Assembly (NCBI GenBank): GCA_946886425.1
Contig: CAMPIP010000067.1
Span: 1-11,253 of the forward strand
Direction: 5' to 3'
DNA: 11,253 bases
Source: an uncultured Actinomycetes bacterium
GTDB taxonomy: Bacteria > Actinomycetota > Thermoleophilia > Solirubrobacterales > 70-9
The notes under the pieces were generated by a model, which made no database searches, was not told where the DNA came from, and saw nothing but the letters and a program-made list of their open reading frames with translations. Below, in pieces: positions 7,201-11,253 of the stretch. How positions within the stretch are numbered: position 1 is the first letter of the stretch; every line of letters begins with the position of its first letter. The position numbers were made by a program, and so were the translations under genes.

Positions 7201-8167
7201 CGTCTATCTCGCCGGCCCCTACAAGGGCGCGCCGGTCAGCTCGGTCGTGATCACTCCGGCGCTGGCGGGACCGTTCGATCTCGGCAACGTCGTCGTCCGG
7301 GCGCCGATCTACGTCGATCCGGAGACCGCGCAGCTGACGGTCCGGTCGGATCCGATCCCGACGATCCTCAAGGGCATCCCGCTGAAGGTTCGCTCGGTGG
7401 CGATCTCGGTCGACCGGGGCCAGTTCGGGCTCAACCCGACCAACTGCGAAGTGATGTCGGCCTCGGCCGCGATCGTCAGCTCTGACGGGGCGACGGCGAA
7501 CCCGTCAAATCGCTTCCAGGTAGGCAACTGCGATGCCCTCAGGTTCGCCCCGAAGCTGAAGCTCAGGCTCAAGGGCGGCACCAGGCGCAACGCCAACCCG
7601 GCGCTGACGGCGACCCTGACCCAGGCCCCCGGCCAGGCCAACATCGCCCGGGTCTCCGTTGCCCTGCCGCACTCCGAGTTCCTCGACCAGCGGCACATCA
7701 AGACCATCTGCACCAGGGTCCAGTTCGCGGCGAATCAGTGCCCGAAAGGCTCGATCTACGGCAGCGCCGAAGCGATCAGCCCGCTGCTCGACGCGCCGCT
7801 CACCGGGCCGGCGTACCTGCGCTCCTCCAACAACAAGCTCCCGGACCTGGTGATCGCCCTGCGCGGACCCGACTATCTGCCGATCGAGGTCAACCTGGTC
7901 GGCCGGATCGACTCCTTCAAAGGAGGCATCCGCAACAGCTTCGAACTGGTGCCTGACGCGCCGGTCTCGAAATTCGTGCTGAAGATGCAGGGCGGCAAGA
8001 AGGGCCTCCTGGTCAACTCGACCAACATCTGCCGCGGCAAGCACCGCGCGAAGGTGAAGATGGCCGGGCAGAACGGCAAGCTGCACAACTTCAACCCGCC
8101 GTTGCAGGCCCAGTGCAAGAAGAAGAAGAAGCGCCGGGCCGGTGGTCACAAGCGCGGAAAGCGCTAG
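4259..8167 (+). CDS. Large secreted Cys-paired repeat protein with poly-Lys C-terminus
   Basis: A 1302-residue exported protein of no family I can name, though similar ones seem common in Thermoleophilia (memory, unchecked). A signal peptide covers 1-30: KKTIRT basic region, hydrophobic core LALTIAALGIVAA, A-Q-A cleavage site. Residues 98-208 are a duplicated 63-residue unit (VTGNGI / ITGTGI). Residues about 219-283 hold an 'AAELQAALEASP ... VSGGPGG' module. From about 405 on, four divergent modules recur, each with a cysteine that closes an 'LP-x-G' segment and a second in a C-P-x-x-S-x-x-G or related motif, often followed by PLL-x-x-PL-x-G-x-x-YL. The 20 cysteines are even in number, as expected for disulfides outside the cell. 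The tail from C1286 is poly-Lys/Arg. GGAGG upstream and the signal peptide right after it support the GTG start. A structural surface or matrix role is the best guess; no catalytic motif is visible. Confidence 0.8.
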   Translation: MKSQGQIKKTIRTLALTIAALGIVAATAQAAPAPAPKTAWKMLAVSAPTNLPPNQSEVQRVIVEAEGGTFTLSRKVGDGEGTPVTANGVLNVEKDNPVAKIVSGSYEVGARVTGNGIPAETTILSCSADCVTAGSNVTLSNAPESPASGTANRVVKVFTTKLSAVTGTAQVGDLITGTGIAPRTFVTEVGAGTLTTTKATTADYVSGTISFVVSGVSSPASFNASAAELQAALEASPSFAPGSFTVSGGPGGDAEHPYFIAYGGPFADQDVEQFSSDASALVGEHKIVRSFTTVPGGPGTGVVVVIPANIGAKASFGQTTVTVGPLPAGIVTSGPAKGKEWECPGSEAGQSSVTCVTTRPVGALSPNPNVLNVPVEVQAGAPFTASSEVRISGAGDPTGDVFELPFVVSNQPATFGLAAMWAGAYEADGSNSVQAGGHPYSAASYFMVNTVRTKSGAISPAADPHGVIVDLQPGFVGNPMVTKRCPQALVADNRNLTEVDCNREMSIGYLSPYVGTVEESINFEEQRLYNNVPPKGYPAAFSSRLVLPLQTILASVRSDGDYGVRLTASNNANYQKLFGAFAAFEGVPREGTGQALLSNPTACTEQKRKTPVVSLEADAWQKVGEFVSAPDVPVEPVAGCEALEFHPGFTFQPSTTTGSSPTGITARLHLPTAGLTDPARLAEPQLKRTVAKLPSGLVLNPSVARGLQACSEAQIGYMGDGFELPNPMRFTEDSPSCPDGSKLGTVEVLTPLLADPLVGHVYLAAQDKNPFNSTLAVYLVIDDAKSGITMKLPGEVSTDPVTGQITTTFDYSPQLAFEDLILRFPGGGPRSSFATPEVCGRYETKGTWTPWSAPESGPPAQTSDGFDVSGNCAGSAGARPFSPRFEAGTGNPIAGGYAPLVIKVDRKDGEQELRQLNFTLPPGVTGKLAGIPYCSDGQIAAAAGKTGKEEKASPSCPGASRLGSVDTASGVGSEPFHVSGDVYLAGPYKGAPVSSVVITPALAGPFDLGNVVVRAPIYVDPETAQLTVRSDPIPTILKGIPLKVRSVAISVDRGQFGLNPTNCEVMSASAAIVSSDGATANPSNRFQVGNCDALRFAPKLKLRLKGGTRRNANPALTATLTQAPGQANIARVSVALPHSEFLDQRHIKTICTRVQFAANQCPKGSIYGSAEAISPLLDAPLTGPAYLRSSNNKLPDLVIALRGPDYLPIEVNLVGRIDSFKGGIRNSFELVPDAPVSKFVLKMQGGKKGLLVNSTNICRGKHRAKVKMAGQNGKLHNFNPPLQAQCKKKKKRRAGGHKRGKR
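4550..4882 (+). repeat. Two-copy 63-residue 'TGxGI' repeat in the Cys-paired protein
   Basis: Residues 98-150 and 161-208 align with a constant offset of 63: V-[ST]-G at 102/165, VG at 108/171, TG-x-GI at 113/176, then T at 121/184, with a Thr-rich strand and SGT at 148/206 after a 5-residue deletion. The pattern 'VG..[VI]TGxGI....T.V' resembles short beta-strand units found in phage and envelope proteins. The first copy alone has a CSADC pair (C126, C130). Confidence 0.7.
4913..5107 (+). other. 'LQAALE-VSGGPGG' module in the Cys-paired protein
   Basis: Residues about 219-283 read as a small alpha/beta unit: a helix AAELQAALEASP, a strand FTVSGGPGG, then YFIAYGGPFADQDVEQF and DASALVG. I recall this order (helix with QAALE, V-[TS]-GGPG strand, F-x-G-x-[LF]-A-x-x-DV) as a recurrent module in surface proteins of this bacterial group. 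Its function is unknown. Confidence 0.5.
5471..8116 (+). repeat. Four divergent Cys-paired modules (residues about 405-515, 640-872, 876-1063, 1091-1286)
   Basis: The modules share a segment 'L-x-P/S-G-[FL]-V-x-NP' or its equivalent running into a cysteine (C485, C710, C934, C1151), then a second cysteine in a C-x-x-x-x-S-x-x-G frame (C501, C737, C956, C1161). In the second and fourth copies this continues as PLL-x-x-PL-x-G-x-x-YL (751-763, 1175-1187); the third keeps only SGDVYL. The cysteine spacing shrinks and grows (16, 27, 22, 10 residues), so loops vary while the core stays. The second copy also has the ATPEVCG and PWS elements. Boundaries are estimates. Confidence 0.65.
8117..8131 (+). 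repeat. Five consecutive AAG lysine codons at the C-terminus of the Cys-paired protein
   Basis: Residues 1287-1291 are five lysines, all AAG, directly after the last cysteine (C1286) and before Arg/Lys/His-rich residues to the stop. The run ends 10 nt before the GTG start of the transporter gene. Confidence 0.85.
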
Positions 8168-11100
8168 GCGGCGGCAGGCGCCGCTAAGCCTGCGCCACCC
8201 ACGCTGGCTCCTCGGGGCGGCGATCCTCGCGATCGCCGCCCTCGGCGTCTTGGGTACGGGGGTCGAGTCGCGGCTGACGCCGACCTCGCTCTCGGTCGCC
8301 GGCACCCCGTCCGCCGAAGGGACGGACCTGCTCGAGGAGCACTTCGGCGACTCGGCTCCGTTCGCGGTCCTCCTCCGCGGCCCGGCGGCGGCAATCGAAC
8401 GCCAGGGGCCGGCGCTGATCCGCGAGCTGCGCGAGGACCCGCGGGTAACCACCCTCTCGCCGTGGGACGGCAGGGCCCTGGGGAGGCTCAGGCCCGCCCC
8501 CGATCGGGCCCTGGTCCTTGTCGATTTCCACGTCGGCAGCGCCGCGGCGGTCGATGACGCGGTGCCGCGCTTGGACGCGACCCTGGAGCGGGCGACCCAC
8601 CCGCCGGTGCGCGCCAACCAGACCGGCCTCGCCTCGCTCTCGCGGGCGATCCAGGAGCAGTCGATCGCCTCGACCGAGCGAGCCGAGCTGCTCGCTCTGC
8701 CCTTTCTGCTCCTCGTCCTGCTGGCTGTCTTCCGCTCGCCGGTGGCGGCACTGATCCCGCTGGGCTTCGGCGCGATCACCGTGATCGCCTCGCGCGGCCT
8801 GCTCTACCTCGCCTCCGGGGCGATCGAGATCGACGCCTTCGCGCTGACCGTGGCGACGATGATGGGCCTGGCGCTGGGCGTCGACTACGCCCTCCTGATC
8901 GTCTCGCGCTTCCGCGAGGAGCTGGGGGAGGGGGCGGAGCCGCTCGAGGCCGCCTGGGCGACCCGCCAGACCGCCGGGCGCACCACCCTCTTCGCCGGCT
9001 CGACGCTCTTCGTCTCGATGATCGTCACGGTCTTCGTCCTGCCCGGCTCGCTGCTACTCTCGCTGGCCGGCACCGCGATCCTCGTCACGGCGTTGAGCGT
9101 CGTCGTCGCCAACTACCTCGCCCCGGCCCTGCTGGTGCTGCTGGGCGCCAACGTCGACCGCTGGCGGATCGGCCGTCCCGCCAACGGCGAGGCCACTCTG
9201 CTTCACCGCGGACTCGCCACCGCGCTGCGGCGCCCGGCCCCGATCGCGCTGGCGATCTCCGCCGCCCTGCTGCTCCTCTCGGCGCCGGCCCTGGCGATCA
9301 AGACCGGGCCGCCCTCGGCCTCCCAGCTGCCGGCCTCCGATCCCGCCCGCCGGGACTCGGAGCTGATCGCCCGCCAGATCGGCGCTGGCTGGGACGCGCC
9401 CTATGTCCTCGTCGCCGCCACCAGCCAGGGGCCGATCACCTCCGAGACCGACCTCCGCCACCTCGCTCGCTTCCAGGCCCTGCTCGCCGGCCAGCCCGGC
9501 GTGCAGGCAGTGATCGGCCCCGGCCAGATCGCCAAGCGCACGGCCCCCCTGCGGAAGCGCGGGCAGGAACTGCTTGGCCCGCCTGGCGAAAGGCAGCTCG
9601 CTCGCCTGCGGAAGCTCGGCCCGAAGCTCTCGGCCGCCGGCAACGGAGTCGGCAAGCTGCGCTCGGGCCTCTCCGACGCCGCCGCCGGCGCCGGCCTGCT
9701 CGGCGAGGGCTCGAACCGCGCCCGCGAAGGCGCCGCGAAGCTCGCCTCGGGACTGGAGCGGGCGGCCGGCGGCGGCGACAAAGCGGTCAGGGCGATCGAC
9801 CGCCTCGCCTCGGGCGCGGGCCGGCTCGCCGAAGGCCAGGAAACCGCCAAGGCCGGCTCCCTCTCCCTCGCGCTCGGTCTCCACGACCTGCTGCCGCAGC
9901 TGCGCAAGGGCTCGCTTGCCAGGGCGCGGAAGATCCGCGCCCGTCTGGACGCCGCGGCGGCTTCCGACCCGGCCCTTCGGCCGGCCGCCGCCGAAGCCGC
10001 GGCGCTGGTCACGGCGCTGGCCGGGCAGCGCAACGAACTGCGCTCGCTGCGGGTCACCGCGACGCGCCTACACACGGGCAGCGTCCGTCTCGCCGCCGGG
10101 CAACAGCGGCTCGCCTCCGGGACCGACCGCCTCGCCGACGCCGCCGGCAGCCTCGGCTCCGGCCTTCACCGCCTCGCCTCGGGCGCCGGCGCCCTGTCCG
10201 GCGGCCTGGCCCGCCTCAACGACGGCACCGAGGCCCTCGCCGCCGGCCTCTCCGACGGCTACGCGCGCTCGGCGCCGCTCCAGGGCGGCCTGGTGCGGGC
10301 CGGGGCCGAGGTCACCGCCCAGGGCGGTGAAGCCGCGGCGCAGCGCCAGGCGCTCGTCAACTCCTCGCCGCACCTCTTCGACTCCGGCTACTTCGTCCTC
10401 TCCGCGCTCGACGGCGCCCGGCCCGGCGTGCGCGAACAGGCGGCGCAGACCGTCGATCTCCGCGGCGGCCAGGGGGCGGCGATCCTGGTGGTGCCCGACA
10501 GCGAGCTCAACACGCCGGGCTCCGAAGCCCTCGATTCGCGGCTCAACCACCTCGCCGGCCGCTTCGCCGAGAGGGCCGGGCTGCAGACGGGCGTCACCGG
10601 CGGCCCCGCCCAGATGACCGACTACAACCAGGTCACCCGTACCCGCGTGCCGCTGGTGATCGTGGCGATGACGCTGGTCACCTTCCTGGCCCTGGTGGCG
10701 ATCCTCCAGGCACCGATCCTGGCCGCCCTGGCGGTTGTTCTAAATCTGATGACGGTAGGTGTCGCCTTCGGGGTCCTGGTCCTGCTCTTCGGGGTCCCCG
10801 CCGGCTGGCCGCTGGGCGGCCACGACTACGTGGACGCGATCGGCGCGGCGGCGATCTTCGGGATCACCTTCGGGCTCTCGGTCGACTACGCGGTCTTCCT
10901 CCTGGCCCGCATCCGCGAGGCCTACGAAGTCAGCGGCGACCATCGCCAGGCGGTCGCCTTCGGCCTCGAGCGCACCGCCCGGGTGATCACCGGCGCCGCC
11001 GCGATCATGATGGCCGTCTTCATCAGCTTCGCCGCGGCGAAGATCGGCACCGTCTCCCAGCTCGGCGTCGGACTCGCGGTGGCGGTGGCGCTCGACGCCA

Positions 11101-11222
11101 CCGTGGTGCGGATCCTGCTGCTGCCGGCGCTGATGCTGCTGATCGGCGAGCGGGTCTGGTGGCTGCCGGACCCGCTGCGGCGCCTGCTGCCGCGAATCAG
11201 GCTGCACCCGGCATCGACTTGA
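8142..11222 (+). CDS. MMPL/RND-family transporter with X-X-X-Leu-X-X-Gly heptad loop
   Basis: A 1026-residue inner-membrane protein of the MMPL branch of the RND superfamily, which uses the proton gradient to move lipids or other hydrophobic envelope molecules. Predicted helices: TM1 at 22-40; TM2-6 between 182 and 336; TM7 at 365-386; TM8-12 between 835 and 1001. Both proton-relay helices carry the diagnostic Asp-Tyr pair, in GLALGVDYALLIVSRFREE (D248-Y249) and ITFGLSVDYAVFLLARIRE (D915-Y916). The first outer loop is about 140 residues, the second about 450, with two blocks of nine heptads at 506-565 and 643-702. The GTG at 8142 lies 26 nt inside the previous gene and lacks a clear Shine-Dalgarno site, but it gives the normal short cytoplasmic N-terminus before TM1, and no ATG or GTG follows in frame before TM1. 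A CTG at 8190 is a weaker alternative. Expression probably depends on coupling to the upstream gene. The substrate is unknown. Confidence 0.93.
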   Translation: MVTSAESARRRQAPLSLRHPRWLLGAAILAIAALGVLGTGVESRLTPTSLSVAGTPSAEGTDLLEEHFGDSAPFAVLLRGPAAAIERQGPALIRELREDPRVTTLSPWDGRALGRLRPAPDRALVLVDFHVGSAAAVDDAVPRLDATLERATHPPVRANQTGLASLSRAIQEQSIASTERAELLALPFLLLVLLAVFRSPVAALIPLGFGAITVIASRGLLYLASGAIEIDAFALTVATMMGLALGVDYALLIVSRFREELGEGAEPLEAAWATRQTAGRTTLFAGSTLFVSMIVTVFVLPGSLLLSLAGTAILVTALSVVVANYLAPALLVLLGANVDRWRIGRPANGEATLLHRGLATALRRPAPIALAISAALLLLSAPALAIKTGPPSASQLPASDPARRDSELIARQIGAGWDAPYVLVAATSQGPITSETDLRHLARFQALLAGQPGVQAVIGPGQIAKRTAPLRKRGQELLGPPGERQLARLRKLGPKLSAAGNGVGKLRSGLSDAAAGAGLLGEGSNRAREGAAKLASGLERAAGGGDKAVRAIDRLASGAGRLAEGQETAKAGSLSLALGLHDLLPQLRKGSLARARKIRARLDAAAASDPALRPAAAEAAALVTALAGQRNELRSLRVTATRLHTGSVRLAAGQQRLASGTDRLADAAGSLGSGLHRLASGAGALSGGLARLNDGTEALAAGLSDGYARSAPLQGGLVRAGAEVTAQGGEAAAQRQALVNSSPHLFDSGYFVLSALDGARPGVREQAAQTVDLRGGQGAAILVVPDSELNTPGSEALDSRLNHLAGRFAERAGLQTGVTGGPAQMTDYNQVTRTRVPLVIVAMTLVTFLALVAILQAPILAALAVVLNLMTVGVAFGVLVLLFGVPAGWPLGGHDYVDAIGAAAIFGITFGLSVDYAVFLLARIREAYEVSGDHRQAVAFGLERTARVITGAAAIMMAVFISFAAAKIGTVSQLGVGLAVAVALDATVVRILLLPALMLLIGERVWWLPDPLRRLLPRIRLHPAST
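9657..9836 (+). repeat. First block of nine xxxLxxG heptads in the transporter loop
   Basis: Residues 506-565 keep an exact 7-residue period, with the Leu position at 506, 513, 520, 527, 534, 541, 548, 555 and 562 (Leu or Ala in eight, the sixth being an alanine in a Gly-rich stretch) and Gly three residues later in eight of nine. Examples are KLRSG, KLASG, RLASG and RLAEG. This matches the heptad repeat known from YhgE/Pip-type proteins and some MMPL proteins. Confidence 0.8.
10068..10247 (+). repeat. Second block of nine xxxLxxG heptads in the transporter loop
   Basis: Residues 643-702 again give nine exact heptads: Leu at 643, 650, 657, 664, 671, 678, 685, 692 and 699, all nine present, and Gly three residues later in eight (A667 is the exception). 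This block is more regular than the first. A 77-residue, mostly helix-forming Ala/Arg-rich linker separates the two; the offset of 81 between block phases is not a multiple of seven, so they are not one continuous array. Confidence 0.85.
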
Positions 11223-11253
11223 CAAGGGACACACGACAGGGGGGTTTGGGATG
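11223..11253 (+). other. Short spacer and possible start of the next gene
   Basis: After the transporter stop, 28 nt lead to an ATG at 11251-11253, the last three bases of the window. A G-run at 11239-11244 could act as a weak ribosome binding site about 6 nt upstream. No terminator hairpin is seen, so the operon may continue. With no downstream codons the start cannot be tested. Confidence 0.3.

Noticed and set aside
7505..8779. Antisense open frame crossing the junction of the repeat protein and the transporter
   Set aside because: It spans two well-supported genes and reads as Ser/Arg-rich low-complexity sequence.
9574..10617. Plus-strand alternate-frame open region inside the transporter
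   Set aside because: Pro/Ala/Arg-rich translation results from a GC-periodic frame shift of the heptad region; the transporter frame has perfect heptads and membrane helices.
11219..11241. TTGACA at 11219-11224 as a -35 promoter element
   Set aside because: It overlaps the transporter stop, and the expected -10 position about 17 nt downstream is GGGTTT; no credible -10 box is present.

Overview
The window is a single, fully plus-strand, high-GC block with four tightly packed genes and essentially no intergenic DNA. Strong third-position GC, GTG starts and 4-nt stop/start overlaps fit an actinomycete. The combination of a collagen-like protein with a VTCKV-type basic tail, FN3-like domains with the signature 'ECFFE[YW]G', a 'LPDGRxFELVS ... 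CVSC' propeller protein and a Cys-paired repeat protein is one I associate from memory with class Thermoleophilia (Solirubrobacterales and relatives). That placement is an inference from protein style; no marker gene or rRNA is present to confirm it.

Layout: (1) 1-357, the 3' end of a collagen-like gene: 13 uninterrupted Gly-X-Y triplets followed by a small basic domain with two cysteines. (2) 354-4262, a 1302-residue secreted multidomain protein: signal peptide, NHL-type beta-propeller, three FN3-like domains, a second TolB/WD40-like propeller region, and a Lys/His-rich tail. (3) 4259-8167, another secreted protein, also 1302 residues but of unrelated architecture: a duplicated 63-residue 'TGxGI' unit, an 'LQAALE' module, then four divergent copies of a Cys-paired module and a poly-Lys tail. 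(4) 8142-11222, a 12-helix MMPL/RND-family transporter whose second extracytoplasmic loop carries two blocks of nine X-X-X-Leu-X-X-Gly heptads. A 28-nt spacer then leads to an ATG at the very end of the window that may start the next gene.

The overlaps ATGA (354-357), GTGA (4259-4262) and a 26-nt overlap (8142-8167) strongly suggest one transcript and translational coupling. Three exported proteins with cationic C-termini, co-translated with an MMPL exporter, suggest a cell-envelope or surface-layer cassette: the transporter may move a lipid or envelope precursor while the large proteins form or bind an outer matrix. That joint role is a hypothesis. No enzyme active site, mobile element, CRISPR, tRNA or rRNA was seen.
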